This document shows positions 28,994-39,278 of a stretch of DNA of 64,000 nucleotides, in pieces. Under the pieces are notes generated by a model that saw only the letters and a list, made by a program, of their open reading frames with translations, had not been told where the DNA came from and searched no databases. Source of the DNA: Actinobacteria bacterium HGW-Actinobacteria-4 (GTDB taxonomy: Bacteria > Actinomycetota > Actinomycetes > Actinomycetales > Demequinaceae); contig PHEW01000002.1 in the NCBI GenBank assembly GCA_002841315.1, positions 1-64,000 on the forward strand, given 5' to 3'. Position 1 is the stretch's first letter, and the number at the start of each line of letters is the position of its first letter. Position numbers and translations under genes: made by a program.

Positions 28994-30351
28994 AGAGCGA
29001 GCCTGTCTGCGACCACCGCCGCGAGGGCCTCCGCATGCTTGCGGGCCTCGTCTTCCGACGTCGCCTCAACCATGACTCGAACCAACGGCTCCGTGCCCGA
29101 CGCTCGTAGCAACACCCGGCCGGCATCACCCAACGTCGCACGGACTTCAGCAACGGCCTCACCAAGCTCTGCGTCGGAATGCACGCGGCTGCGGTCGGTT
29201 CCGGGGACGTTGATCAGCACCTGCGGCAGTGTCTCGATCCCTGCACATTGTGCTCGCAACTCGCCGCCAGCACGCACCTGTGCGCCCAGCAACAAAGCCG
29301 TCAGGACGCCGTCTCCGGTGGTCGCGTACTCGGACATGATGATGTGACCCGATTGCTCACCGCCCAGGGTGAAACCACCAATGCGCATGGCCTCGAGCAC
29401 GTATCGATCGCCTACGGCGCTCTCGACGATGTCGATTCCGGCCGCCTTCATCGCACGGTGAAGCCCAAGGTTGCTCATCACCGTGGCGACCAGGGTGTGG
29501 TGGTAGAGGGTTCCCGCTTGCTGCATCGCTAATGCGAGGAGCCCCATGATTTGGTCACCGTTGACAACGCTTCCGGTGTGGTCGACGGCAAGGCACCGGT
29601 CTGCGTCGCCGTCAAAGGCCACTCCCAGGTCTGCACCATGCTCAGCGACGGCCGCTTGGAGCGACTCCAGGTGGGTGGAGCCCACTCCCGAGTTGATGTT
29701 CAGTCCATCCGGCGATGCGTTGATGGTGATCGTGGTGGCGCCCGCGGCCTCGAGGGCTGCGGGACCAACCACGCTGGCAGCGCCGTGTGCGGCATCCACC
29801 ACGATCGAGACTCCGGCAAGGGGTGCTTCGTGGCCCGCAAACGCCCTCGCGGCACTGACCACGTGGTCGACGTAGCTCTGTGCAAGGTGCGCCGACGGCA
29901 CGATGGTGCCCACCGCGGCGCCTGTGGGTCGATCCCACTGCTCGCCTAGTTGCGCCTCGATTGACTCCTCGACCGCGTCGTCCAGCTTATGGCCGCCGCG
30001 CGCAAAGAACTTGATGCCGTTGTCCGGCATCGCGTTATGTGAGGCGGAGATCACCACGCCAAGGTCGGCGTCAGTGTCGGCTGTCAGGAACGCGATCCCC
30101 GGTGTGGGAAGGACGCCAACATCAAGGACGTCGACACCGGCCGACGCAAGACCAGCAGCGACCGCCGCGCCAAGGAACTCACCAGAGACGCGGGTGTCGC
30201 GCCCAAGGATTGCGCGTGGACGGTGCCCGGAAAACTCGCCCCGTTCGGCAAGCACGTGTGCCGCCGCGACAGCAAGGTCCACGGCGAGTTCCGCCGTGAT
30301 GTCCTTGTTGGCCAGACCGCGTACGCCGTCGGTGCCGAACAGTCGCGCCAT
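28990..30351 (-). CDS. glmM: Phosphoglucosamine mutase
   Basis: [48 protein letters not shown]. Confidence 0.98.
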   Translation of the reverse strand: MARLFGTDGVRGLANKDITAELAVDLAVAAAHVLAERGEFSGHRPRAILGRDTRVSGEFLGAAVAAGLASAGVDVLDVGVLPTPGIAFLTADTDADLGVVISASHNAMPDNGIKFFARGGHKLDDAVEESIEAQLGEQWDRPTGAAVGTIVPSAHLAQSYVDHVVSAARAFAGHEAPLAGVSIVVDAAHGAASVVGPAALEAAGATTITINASPDGLNINSGVGSTHLESLQAAVAEHGADLGVAFDGDADRCLAVDHTGSVVNGDQIMGLLALAMQQAGTLYHHTLVATVMSNLGLHRAMKAAGIDIVESAVGDRYVLEAMRIGGFTLGGEQSGHIIMSEYATTGDGVLTALLLGAQVRAGGELRAQCAGIETLPQVLINVPGTDRSRVHSDAELGEAVAEVRATLGDAGRVLLRASGTEPLVRVMVEATSEDEARKHAEALAAVVADRLAL

Positions 30352-30362
30352 GCGCGTGACGC

Positions 30363-30893
30363 TTAGCGCTTCGAGTACTGAGGGGCGCGGCGTGCCTTCT
30401 TGAGACCGGCCTTCTTGCGCTCCACAACACGAGCGTCGCGGGTCAGGAAGCCTGCCTTCTTGAGGGTGGCACGGTTGGTCTCTTCGTCAATCCCGTTGAG
30501 AGCGCGGGACACGCCCAGGCGCAGTGCGCCGGCCTGACCGGAAGGGCCACCACCGTGAATGCGTGCGTGAACGTCGAACTTATCTTCGATGTCGAGCACC
30601 GCGAACGGCGAGTTCACCAACTGCTGGTGAACCTTGTTGGGGAAGTAGTTCTCGAGCGAGCGACCGTTGAGGACCCACTTGCCGGTGCCAGGCACCAAAC
30701 GAACGCGCGCGATGGCCTGCTTGCGGCGGCCAAGGCCAGCGCCAGGAGCGATCTCCGATGTTCCCTTGCCACGCTCAGGAGCGGACTCGGTGGTGTACTC
30801 GGTGGGTGCCTCAGGTGTCTCCGACGTGTACTCGGCGGGGTTCTCGGTGTCGTTCTCGATCTCGTTCTCGACGTCAGTCGTCACATCTGCCAC
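30363..30893 (-). CDS. rpsI: 30S ribosomal protein S9 (acidic N-terminal extension)
   Basis: [32 protein letters not shown]...[20 protein letters not shown]. Confidence 0.98.
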   Translation of the reverse strand: MADVTTDVENEIENDTENPAEYTSETPEAPTEYTTESAPERGKGTSEIAPGAGLGRRKQAIARVRLVPGTGKWVLNGRSLENYFPNKVHQQLVNSPFAVLDIEDKFDVHARIHGGGPSGQAGALRLGVSRALNGIDEETNRATLKKAGFLTRDARVVERKKAGLKKARRAPQYSKR

Positions 30894-30914
30894 GTGTATG
30901 TCCTATTCTCAGCG

Positions 30915-31358
30915 CTACTGCGCGACCTGGGAAATCTCGAATGCCTGCGGCTGCTGCGCGGCGTGGGGGTGCTCAGGGCCTGCGTACACCTTGAGGTTGG
31001 TCAACTGAGCGGCGCCCAGCTTGGTGTGAGGCAACATGCCCTTGACAGCGTTCTCGATGACGCGCTGAGGGTTCTTGACCAACAGCTCGCCGATCGGAAT
31101 GGCAGACAGACCGCCCGGGAATCCCGAGTGACGGTAGACCATCTTGTCGGTAGCCTTGGCACCGGTCAGTGCCACCTTGTCGGCGTTGATGACGATCACG
31201 AAGTCACCGCCGTCCACGTGAGGAGCAAAGGTGGGCTTGTGCTTGCCGCGAAGCAGCACAGCAACGTGGGAGGCCAGGCGGCCGAGGACCACGTCGGTGG
31301 CGTCGATGACATGCCAGTTCTTGGTGATGTCACCCGGCTTGGGAGAATACGTGCGCAC
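30915..31358 (-). CDS. rplM: 50S ribosomal protein L13
   Basis: [49 protein letters not shown]; start assigned to GTG 31358. Confidence 0.97.
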   Translation of the reverse strand: MRTYSPKPGDITKNWHVIDATDVVLGRLASHVAVLLRGKHKPTFAPHVDGGDFVIVINADKVALTGAKATDKMVYRHSGFPGGLSAIPIGELLVKNPQRVIENAVKGMLPHTKLGAAQLTNLKVYAGPEHPHAAQQPQAFEISQVAQ

Positions 31359-31502
31359 TTGGAAGCCTTCTTTTGCTAGTTCTGGTGGGCGGCAACTTAC
31401 TACCGCAGTATGGCTGGCGCCACAGGTGAACACGCCTCAAAGACGCGGATCCACGTGGAACGCACAACGACGGTCAAGAATACCGGAGAGGGGCCCTCAA
31501 GG

Positions 31503-32381
31503 TCAATCCAGGGTGCGGCGGTTGCGGGTGACTTCCGCGCGCAGGGCCATGTCAGCGTCGGGCGGGTAGACCACGTGCTCCAAGGTGAGCCCATGAGGCA
31601 GCGCTACCTTGACAGCTTGCGACCTGCCGTCAACGGACGTTTGCCGCGCAAGCCAGTCCATGTCACGGCGGCCCTCTCCCACCATGATCACCGCTCCCAC
31701 CAGGGAGCGCACCATGGAGTGACAGAAGGCGTCGGCGCGCACGGTCGCCACCACCAGCCCTTCGTCGGTCCCTGTGGTGGGCCTCTCCCACGAGAACTCG
31801 CGTAATTCGCGCACCGTGGTGGCGCCGTCGCGGGCTCGGCAGAATGGACCAAAGTCGCGCAGGCCCGTCAGCGTCGCCGACGCCGCATTGAGGATGTCGA
31901 CATCCACGGCGCGGCGGTGCCACAGGACGTGCCCACGGCGTAGCGGGTCACGCGTGGTGGGAGAGTCGCTGAGGCGGTAGGTGTACTGACGCTCCTCCGC
32001 CGAGAAGCGGGCATCAAACCCCTCCGGGGCCTCGACACACGCGTTGATCACGATGTCCGGCGGGAGCACCCCATTCAGGCGTTCGAGGAGCGACACCGGC
32101 GGGGTCTTGCCCGATCGCCCTGGGATGCGCTCCCACGCGTCACGGGGGATGTCGCAATGGGCTACCTGACCGCGTGCATGGACGCCGGCATCGGTGCGGC
32201 CCGCCACAGCGAACCTGACCACAAAGTCGGTCTTGGTTCGTACCACGCGTGCTGCGGCGTCGTTCAGGGCACCCTGGATAGTCGGGAGCCCGGGCTGCTC
32301 CGCCCAGCCCAAGTAGGCGCCCCCGTCGTAGGAGAAATCAAGACGGGCCCGCACAACGTCGCTGGAATCCAGCTCAGTCAT
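31503..32381 (-). CDS. truA: tRNA pseudouridine synthase A
   Basis: RARLDFSYDGGAYLGWAEQPGLPTIQGALNDAA; AVAGRTDAGVHARGQVAH. Confidence 0.95.
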   Translation of the reverse strand: MTELDSSDVVRARLDFSYDGGAYLGWAEQPGLPTIQGALNDAAARVVRTKTDFVVRFAVAGRTDAGVHARGQVAHCDIPRDAWERIPGRSGKTPPVSLLERLNGVLPPDIVINACVEAPEGFDARFSAEERQYTYRLSDSPTTRDPLRRGHVLWHRRAVDVDILNAASATLTGLRDFGPFCRARDGATTVRELREFSWERPTTGTDEGLVVATVRADAFCHSMVRSLVGAVIMVGEGRRDMDWLARQTSVDGRSQAVKVALPHGLTLEHVVYPPDADMALRAEVTRNRRTLD

Positions 32382-32418
32382 GGGGCCCGCCTTGACACAC
32401 GAACGAGTTCTCGCTCGC

Positions 32419-33018
32419 CTACTTCTTGTCTTCGTCGGCCGCGTCCGCGTCGCCTGATTCAGCGTCGGCTGCGTCAGTCGCGGCGTCGTCCGTGGTCGGC
32501 TCGTCCGTAGCGGCTTCGTCAACCGCTGCGTCTTCGACGGTCACGTCTTCTGCGACCGCCTCGTCAGCGTCGGCCTTTTCGGCCTTCTTGGGTGCCGCCT
32601 TGGGGGCTGCCTTCTTGGTGGCCTTTTCGGCCTCCTTGCTGACTGCCTTCTTGGCGGGCGTGCCGAACTCGACGAGTTCAATCACTGCCATGGGGGCGTT
32701 GTCGCCCTTGCGGGCACCCACCTTGGTGATGCGGGTGTAGCCACCCTCGCGGTCGGCAAAGCCGGGTCCGATCTCGGTGAAGAGCGTGTGAACCACCGAC
32801 TTGTCCGAGATGATTCCGAGCACACGACGGCGTGATGCAAGGTCGCCGCGCTTGGCGAACGTCACCAGGCGCTCGGCATAGGGACGCAGGCGCTTGGCCT
32901 TGGTCGCGGTGGTCGTGATGCGGCCGTGTTCGAAGAGGCTCTGCGCGAGGTTGGCCAGGATGTGGCGTTCGTGCGCGGGACCTCCGCCGAGGCGGGCACC
33001 CTTAGCTGGGCTAGGCAT
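32419..33018 (-). CDS. rplQ: 50S ribosomal protein L17 with acidic C-terminal tail
   Basis: [53 protein letters not shown]; tail [49 protein letters not shown]. Confidence 0.98.
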   Translation of the reverse strand: MPSPAKGARLGGGPAHERHILANLAQSLFEHGRITTTATKAKRLRPYAERLVTFAKRGDLASRRRVLGIISDKSVVHTLFTEIGPGFADREGGYTRITKVGARKGDNAPMAVIELVEFGTPAKKAVSKEAEKATKKAAPKAAPKKAEKADADEAVAEDVTVEDAAVDEAATDEPTTDDAATDAADAESGDADAADEDKK

Positions 33019-33035
33019 AGTTCTGTGATCTCCTC

Positions 33036-34025
33036 TTAGTCTTCGCTGCCCGAGAAGTAGACGCCTGCAGAAGAAGCGTCATACTCGGTGCCGCCGTCTT
33101 TGAGCGAGAAGCCCAGCTCGGCAAGCTTTTCTTTAACTTCGGTGATCGACTTCATGCCGAAGTTACGGATGTCCATCAGGTCGTTCTCGCTACGAGCGGT
33201 GAGCTCACCCACGGTGTGGATGCCCTCGCGCTTGAGGCAGTTATACGAACGCTGCGTAAGGTTGAGTTCCTCGACCGGCTGGTTGTACTCCTCCTCGAGC
33301 GACTCTTCGGAGTCCGACGGGCCAATTTCGATACCTTCAGCGGCCTCGTTGAGTCCGCGCGCAAGCGAGAACAACTCGACAAGCGTCGAGCCGGCCGATG
33401 CCAGCGCGTCACGGGCGGAGATCGACGACTTGGTCTCGACATCGATGATCAGCTCATCGAAGTCGGTGCGTTGAGCCACACGGGTAGCTTCCACGCGGTA
33501 CGTGACCTTGAGCACCGGCGAGTAGATCGAGTCAACAGGAATCTGACCGATCTCGGCGTCGTACTGCTTGTTGAGCGTAGCCGGGACGTAGCCGCGGCCG
33601 CGCTCGACGGTCAACTCGACCTCGAACTTCGCCTTCGCATTGAGCGTCGCGACGTGCAGATCCGGGTTGTGGATCTCGACACCTGCGGGAGGAGCGATGT
33701 CTGCCGCGGTCACCGCACCAGCACCAGACTTACGCAGGTACATCACTACGGGCTCGTCGTTCTCCGAGGAGACAACGAGGTTCTTGAGGTTGAGGAGGAT
33801 CTCAGTGACGTCTTCCTTCACTCCCTCAATCGTGGTGAACTCGTGAAGCACGCCCTCGAAGCGGACCGCCGTGATGGCAGCGCCGGGGATCGACGACAGC
33901 AGCGTGCGACGGAGCGAATTGCCAAGGGTGTAGCCGAATCCAGGCTCAAGCGGCTTGAGGGAAAACTGTGAACGGTTGTCCGAAATGACCTTCTCGGTCA
34001 GAGTGGGACGCTGTGCAATCAGCAC
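33036..34025 (-). CDS. rpoA: RNA polymerase alpha subunit
   Basis: [66 protein letters not shown] start at 34025 preceded by GGAAAGGAAAG. Confidence 0.97.
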   Translation of the reverse strand: MLIAQRPTLTEKVISDNRSQFSLKPLEPGFGYTLGNSLRRTLLSSIPGAAITAVRFEGVLHEFTTIEGVKEDVTEILLNLKNLVVSSENDEPVVMYLRKSGAGAVTAADIAPPAGVEIHNPDLHVATLNAKAKFEVELTVERGRGYVPATLNKQYDAEIGQIPVDSIYSPVLKVTYRVEATRVAQRTDFDELIIDVETKSSISARDALASAGSTLVELFSLARGLNEAAEGIEIGPSDSEESLEEEYNQPVEELNLTQRSYNCLKREGIHTVGELTARSENDLMDIRNFGMKSITEVKEKLAELGFSLKDGGTEYDASSAGVYFSGSED

Positions 34026-34160
34026 GGTTCTTTCCTTTCCGAGCATCCGCTATTTGATGCTCGAGGGTCCTGGTGAGGATTGGCCTCACCGGGTGTCAAG
34101 GGTATGGAGTTGGGACGAGGCTCAGCCCGGTGCCTGGCGAGACACCGGGCAGGCCTCGGA

Positions 34161-34550
34161 CTAGTTGCGGCGGCGCTTGGGCGGGCGGCAGCCGTTGTGC
34201 GCTTGAGGCGTGACGTCCTTGATGGAGGTCACCTCGAGGCCAGCAGCCGTGAGTGAGCGGATCGCGGTGTCGCGCCCAGAGCCGGGGCCCTTGACGAACA
34301 CGTCAACCTTGCTCATGCCAGCGTCTTGCGCGCGACGAGCGGCTGCCTCGGCAGCCATCTGTGCGGCGTAAGGCGTCGACTTGCGCGAGCCCTTGAAGCC
34401 CACCTGTCCGGACGACGACCACGACACCACTGCACCCGAGGGGTCGGTGATGGAGATGATCGTGTTGTTAAAGGTGGACTTGATGTGTGCCTGGCCGTGC
34501 GCAACTGTCTTCTTGATCTTCTTGCGCGGCTTGCGAGTAGGAGCTGCCAT
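34161..34550 (-). CDS. rpsK: 30S ribosomal protein S11
   Basis: [48 protein letters not shown]. Confidence 0.98.
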   Translation of the reverse strand: MAAPTRKPRKKIKKTVAHGQAHIKSTFNNTIISITDPSGAVVSWSSSGQVGFKGSRKSTPYAAQMAAEAAARRAQDAGMSKVDVFVKGPGSGRDTAIRSLTAAGLEVTSIKDVTPQAHNGCRPPKRRRN

Positions 34551-34553
34551 GGG

Positions 34554-34925
34554 TTATGCCTTCTTCTTTCCAGCGACGGTCTTCTTGCGGCCCTTGCGGG
34601 TACGCGCATTGGTCTTGGTGCGCTGTCCGCGCACGGGCATGCCGCGGCGGTGGCGCAGGCCCTGGTAGTTGCCGATCTCGATCTTGCGGCGAATGTCGCC
34701 CTGGACCTCGCGGCGCAAGTCACCTTCGACCATGAAGTTCGCTTCGATGTACTCGCGAAGTGCGACCAGCTCGGCGTCACCAGCGTCCTTGACGCGCAGA
34801 TCAGCGCTCACGCCAGTGGCGGCGAGGATCTGCTCGGAACGTGTGCGGCCAATGCCATAGATATAAGTGAGTGCGATCACCATGCGCTTGTCGCGAGGTA
34901 GATCGACACCGACGATGCGTGCCAT
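34554..34925 (-). CDS. rpsM: 30S ribosomal protein S13
   Basis: [62 protein letters not shown]. Confidence 0.98.
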   Translation of the reverse strand: MARIVGVDLPRDKRMVIALTYIYGIGRTRSEQILAATGVSADLRVKDAGDAELVALREYIEANFMVEGDLRREVQGDIRRKIEIGNYQGLRHRRGMPVRGQRTKTNARTRKGRKKTVAGKKKA

Positions 34926-35054
34926 ATTGTGCTACTCCATCAGTATTCGGAGGTCTAACGCTTGGGTCATCCCGCTGGTTGTGCGGGCCTCGGCCTCCGA
35001 GCCGAGGGTTCCACCCCAAGGGGGCGGTGACCAAACGCGGTCTACTGGTGTCGC

Positions 35055-35168
35055 TTAACCCTGACGCTGCTTGTGGCGCAAGTTCTCGCAGATGACCATG
35101 ACGCGGCCGTTGCGGCGAATAACCTTGCACTTCTCACAGATGGGCTTGACGCTGGGCTTAACCTTCAT
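35055..35168 (-). CDS. rpmJ: 50S ribosomal protein L36
   Basis: 37 aa [37 protein letters not shown]. Confidence 0.98.
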   Translation of the reverse strand: MKVKPSVKPICEKCKVIRRNGRVMVICENLRHKQRQG

Positions 35169-35223
35169 GGTTCTTTCCTTCGCCGTCGGCGCTGATGACG
35201 CGGCTTGCGCCGGCGACGACGAT

Positions 35224-35445
35224 TTACTTGTAGCGGTAGACGATGCGGCCGCGGGACAGGTCATACGGGCTGAGCTCCACCACTACGCGGTCCTCAGGGA
35301 GGATCCTGATGTAGTGCTGGCGCATCTTCCCAGAGATGTGGGCAAGGACAAGGTGACCGTTGGTCAGTTCCACTCGGAATGACGCGTTCGGTAGTGCCTC
35401 GACCACTGAGCCTTCGACCTCAATGACGCCGTCTTTCTTGGCCAT
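35224..35445 (-). CDS. infA: Translation initiation factor IF-1
   Basis: [73 protein letters not shown]. Confidence 0.98.
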   Translation of the reverse strand: MAKKDGVIEVEGSVVEALPNASFRVELTNGHLVLAHISGKMRQHYIRILPEDRVVVELSPYDLSRGRIVYRYK

Positions 35446-35561
35446 GAACTCCGCTAACGTTGATTGACAGGGCGTTTGGGCGCGCAAAAACGCCCGACGG
35501 ATAACTATACGGCATGAGGGGGCGTGACTCAACCCCGCCTCAGCGAGGGAGTACCGCCATA

Positions 35562-35876
35562 CTAGCGGAAGCTGTTGCGTAGGCGTTGCACTGCAGCGTC
35601 GGCTATCTTGGCGTTGCGGTGATCAGCAAGACTACGAATGACCGAGGCGGGTGTGCGCGAGTTCCTCAGAAGCGCCTCGAGAACAACGACTTGGTGGTCA
35701 TGGCCCAGCGAAATAAGCGCACCCATTGGGCAGTCGGCGCGCGACGCTACCGCCGCCCGGACCTCTGGACTCTTGTGGACGGCGAGGGGCAGCAACTCGG
35801 TTCCGGTTACTCGAGGGTCGAGCGCGCGGGCAATATCTTCCGATGTCCCACGTGTCTGTGACATTCCTAGGGTCAT
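35562..35876 (-). CDS. LRV/HEAT-like repeat protein, short form (copy 2)
   Basis: [73 protein letters not shown]; paralogue of 36748-37065. Confidence 0.8.
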   Translation of the reverse strand: MTLGMSQTRGTSEDIARALDPRVTGTELLPLAVHKSPEVRAAVASRADCPMGALISLGHDHQVVVLEALLRNSRTPASVIRSLADHRNAKIADAAVQRLRNSFR

Positions 35877-35998
35877 GCCAACATCTCCCTTCGCCCTCGA
35901 TGGCCGTGTTGTCCCATTTCGCTCATCGTAAGAAACTATGACGCCAGAAGCGACCTATTGTGAAGAATCCGACACTGTGAGCGCGCGTTAACTCGCTT

Positions 35999-36610
35999 CT
36001 AGTACTGAGGTGGCGCAGCAACGGAGGGGCCCGCCGCCTGCTCTCTCGCGGTGCGCGCGTCTTCAAACACCCTGTCGCGCAGCTCGGGAGTAGCGTGGTC
36101 GGGACTCGTTGGCGCACCATTCGCACGGGCGATGAGCGCCGCACCAGCCGTCTTGCGCACCTTCCGGTCCTTGTGAGCGGCCAGGTTCACCAAAGCCGGG
36201 TGCGGGAGCGCCGGGTTGGTAGCCAGCTGGCGCACCACGGCGACATGCTTATCCTGCGCGAGCACCTCCAGGATGGACGGAATGGCGTGCACGTTGCCCG
36301 CCACTGCCAGCCGGACGTCCAGTGAGTGGTCGTCAGCCAGCGCGACCAGAAGACCCAAAGGACAGTCAGCACGGCTCGCGATAACGGCTCGGACGAAGGG
36401 ATCCCTCGACTGGCCCATGGTCTGGATGTCCTCGCGGCTGAGGTTGGGGCTTCGTGCCGCTTCAAGTGCTGCGTGCTCGGCTTCGACGATGCTCGCGCCT
36501 TGCCCAGCAAGCGTCTGCACCACGGCGGAAGCTGGCGAGTTGCGCATCAGTGACGCAACAATTTGTGCTTGGTGATCGTCGAGTTCCCTCACGTCGACAC
36601 CGCCTTTCAC
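35999..36610 (-). CDS. LRV/HEAT-like repeat protein, long form (copy 2)
   Basis: TMGQSRDPFVRAVIASRADCPLGLLVALADDHSLDVRLAVAGNVHAIPSILEVLAQDKHVAVVRQLATNPALPHPALVNLAAHKDRKVRKTAGAAL; paralogue of 37090-37683. Confidence 0.82.
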   Translation of the reverse strand: MKGGVDVRELDDHQAQIVASLMRNSPASAVVQTLAGQGASIVEAEHAALEAARSPNLSREDIQTMGQSRDPFVRAVIASRADCPLGLLVALADDHSLDVRLAVAGNVHAIPSILEVLAQDKHVAVVRQLATNPALPHPALVNLAAHKDRKVRKTAGAALIARANGAPTSPDHATPELRDRVFEDARTAREQAAGPSVAAPPQY

Positions 36611-36747
36611 CTCGTCGTTGGGGTGACGTCTTGGTACCAGCGATCATAGTTTCCAGGCACGGCGAGTGACCACCCCCGTGTGAGCCACTCCACACAATTG
36701 TCCGTTTTGGCCTCAGGGTCTGGTGGGGGTGGCGACGTCGGTTGAGC

Positions 36748-37065
36748 CTAATCCCCGTTGACGGCCTCGTCTTCAAGACGCTGATGAGCACGATCGCGAA
36801 TGTGCGAGCGTCTGCTCTGCGCGAGGTGGACGATGAGCCCGTGGGGGACGTTGCTGTTGCGCAGGAGCGCTTCAAGGATCTTGGGATCCTCTTCTTGTGC
36901 AAGCGAGAACATGGAGGCCATAGGGCAATCGGGTCGCGACGCAACCGCCACCTTGACCGCCGTGCTCTTATTGGCCGCGAGGCCCACGAGCTCGGCGCCA
37001 GTGGTGTTAGGGTCCTCTGCGCGAGCGAGGTCTTCGCTCTTTGCGCGGCTAAGGGCGAATGCCAT
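36748..37065 (-). CDS. LRV/HEAT-like repeat protein, short form (copy 1)
   Basis: [74 protein letters not shown]. Confidence 0.8.
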   Translation of the reverse strand: MAFALSRAKSEDLARAEDPNTTGAELVGLAANKSTAVKVAVASRPDCPMASMFSLAQEEDPKILEALLRNSNVPHGLIVHLAQSRRSHIRDRAHQRLEDEAVNGD

Positions 37066-37089
37066 CGTCCGCTCCTCTCGTCGATGTGT

Positions 37090-37683
37090 TCACAAGCGTG
37101 CTTCGTCCGGTGCTCGGAATCCGCGCACGGGCGCGGTGCGCGTGGGAGTGGGTGCGTGAGTCGGGGGTTCCACAGGGAGGAAGGGCGCCGAGGTCCGGTC
37201 CGCCGCATCGCGCGCCGCGAGCTCTGCCTTGCGTTCGTCGAACACGCGGTCCCGGAGTTCTGGAATGGCATGGTCCTCAACCACACCCGGGCCCGCTTCG
37301 AACGCTCGGAGTCGGGACACCGCTGCGTCACGGATCTCCTTGCGTTTGTGGGCGGCGAGATCGGCAAGTACGTGGTGCGGCACTGCGGGGTTAGCTACCA
37401 ACGCTTCCACGACACCCGCGTGCTTATCCCTGGCAAGGTACTCCATCACCGACTGCAGTGCGCTCGCATTGCCCGCCACGGCAGTACGTACGTCGGGAAC
37501 ATAGTCGTGCGCGAGAGTCACCATCAAGCCCAAAGGACAGTCTGACCGGCCTGCGATGATCTCCCGCACGTACGCGTTCTTGGACTGCCCCATCGCCTGG
37601 AGCGTGGCCTTGTCGAGTTCCGGTTGGCGAGCTGCCTCGACCTCGTCGCTCGCCCCGGCCGCGTAACTGAATCCTCGTGCCAT
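37090..37683 (-). CDS. LRV/HEAT-like repeat protein, long form (copy 1)
   Basis: AMGQSKNAYVREIIAGRSDCPLGLMVTLAHDYVPDVRTAVAGNASALQSVMEYLARDKHAGVVEALVANPAVPHHVLADLAAHKRKEIRDAAVSRL. Confidence 0.82.
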   Translation of the reverse strand: MARGFSYAAGASDEVEAARQPELDKATLQAMGQSKNAYVREIIAGRSDCPLGLMVTLAHDYVPDVRTAVAGNASALQSVMEYLARDKHAGVVEALVANPAVPHHVLADLAAHKRKEIRDAAVSRLRAFEAGPGVVEDHAIPELRDRVFDERKAELAARDAADRTSAPFLPVEPPTHAPTPTRTAPVRGFRAPDEARL

Positions 37684-37900
37684 GGGAGCCCCCTCAAGCA
37701 TTGCTATCGCTCAGGAGCTCCGGGTTCGAAGCCCCGTTGCAAGGACCACGCTATCCCTCACACGTTGCCGCGCCGTGGCCGCTGTGTGAACAGTAGATTT
37801 CGCTACCACCACCCACTGCGAAGGCGGGGCAACGGTGCTGGGCGCGCGCCGGGTTCAGCGCCGGCCAGAGGCTGTGTGGAGCAACGGGCTCATCGACGAG

Positions 37901-38710
37901 TCAGGGAGCAACCGGGGCCACGCCCCACGGCGCGAGCCCGGAGGCGCCGCCGTCACTCGCGGTCAGCACCCAAATCCCCTTGTCATGCACGGCTACTGAG
38001 TGCTCCCAGTGAGCCGCGCGCGAACCATCCGCGGACACCACCGTCCAGTTGTCGTCGAGGACCTCACTGTCCCCCGTGCCGATCACCAGCATGGGTTCAA
38101 TCGCGATGCACAGCCCGGGTTGCACTCGAGCGCCCTTGCCGCGCGCGCGGTAGTTCAGCACGTCCGGCGCTTGATGCATCGCGGTACCAATCCCGTGGCC
38201 CACGTAACCTTCCAAAGGAAACAGACCCGCAGCATCGGCCACGTCTTCAATGGCCGCTGACACCGTGTCGAGCCGCGTCGCGGTTGAGAGCGCCGCAATC
38301 CCCGCCCACAGAGACCTGCGCGTTTGCTCGACCAGGTCGACGTCCTGGTGAGACAGCGGCTCTCCCACGATGAAGGAGACCGCCGAGTCCCCATGCCAGC
38401 CATCGACGATGGCACCACAGTCCACGGACACCACGTCGCCGTCCGCGAGGACGCGCGCACCCGGGATACCGTGAACCACCTCCTCGTTAACGGAGACACA
38501 ACTGGTCGCAGGGAAGCCGTGATAGCCATAGAAGTTGGAGGTCGCGCCAGCATCGGCGATCACTTGAGCAGCCGCGGCGTCAAGATCTGCCGTGGTTGCT
38601 CCTGCGACGGCAGCGGCGCGGGCTGCGGCAAGCGCGCGCTCCACAATCACGCCCGCCTTGGCCATGATGGCCATCTGAGCGGGAGTCTTGAACTCGATGG
38701 TGCGGGACAC
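37901..38710 (-). CDS. map: Type I methionine aminopeptidase
   Basis: IEFKTPAQMAIMAKAGVIVERALAAARAAAVAGATTADLDAAAAQVIADAGATSNFYGYHGFPATSCVSVNEEVVHGIPG. Confidence 0.97.
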   Translation of the reverse strand: MSRTIEFKTPAQMAIMAKAGVIVERALAAARAAAVAGATTADLDAAAAQVIADAGATSNFYGYHGFPATSCVSVNEEVVHGIPGARVLADGDVVSVDCGAIVDGWHGDSAVSFIVGEPLSHQDVDLVEQTRRSLWAGIAALSTATRLDTVSAAIEDVADAAGLFPLEGYVGHGIGTAMHQAPDVLNYRARGKGARVQPGLCIAIEPMLVIGTGDSEVLDDNWTVVSADGSRAAHWEHSVAVHDKGIWVLTASDGGASGLAPWGVAPVAP

Positions 38711-38711
38711 G

Positions 38712-39278
38712 CTAGCGATGATCGATAGCGGAGATGATCCGCTGGGTGACCTCATCCATGTCACCCAAGCCGTCCACCTGCAGCAGCAGGCCGCGGCCTT
38801 CGTAGAATGCCGTCAATGGCGCGGTGGACGTCGAGTAGACCTCGAGGCGCTTGCGGATGACCGGCTCAGTGTCGTCGGAGCGACCCTCGAGCGTGGCTCG
38901 CATCAAGAGCCGCTCGGTCACGGCGTCAAAGTCCACAGTGAGCTCAATCGCGGTGTCGAGCGACACGCCCTGTTCACCAAGCATCAGGTCCAAGACCACC
39001 GCCTGGTCGGGGTTACGCGGGTACCCGTCAAGCAAGAAGCCGTTGGCGACGTCGGGTTGGCCCAGACGGTCCTGAACCATCGCGTTGGTGACCTCGTCGG
39101 GCACCAAGGCTCCAGCGTTCATGAACTCCTTGGCCTGGCGCCCCAACTCGGTGTCGCCCGAGACGTTGGCTCGGAAGATGTCGCCCGTTGAGATCGCCGG
39201 AATCGAGTAGCGCTCCGCGAGGCGCACCGCTTGAGTGCCCTTGCCTGCGCCAGGTGGACCGAGTAGCACTGCCCGCAT
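38712..39278 (-). CDS. adk: Adenylate kinase
   Basis: MRAVLLGPPGAGKGTQAVRLAERYSIPAISTGDIFR; FLLDGYPRNPDQA. Confidence 0.98.
   Translation of the reverse strand: MRAVLLGPPGAGKGTQAVRLAERYSIPAISTGDIFRANVSGDTELGRQAKEFMNAGALVPDEVTNAMVQDRLGQPDVANGFLLDGYPRNPDQAVVLDLMLGEQGVSLDTAIELTVDFDAVTERLLMRATLEGRSDDTEPVIRKRLEVYSTSTAPLTAFYEGRGLLLQVDGLGDMDEVTQRIISAIDHR

Noticed and set aside
37718-37745. CTCCGGGTTCGAAGCCCCG, T-arm-like sequence near the LRV cassette
   Set aside because: Only a 4-bp stem with a long loop, and no D-arm, anticodon arm or acceptor stem nearby.
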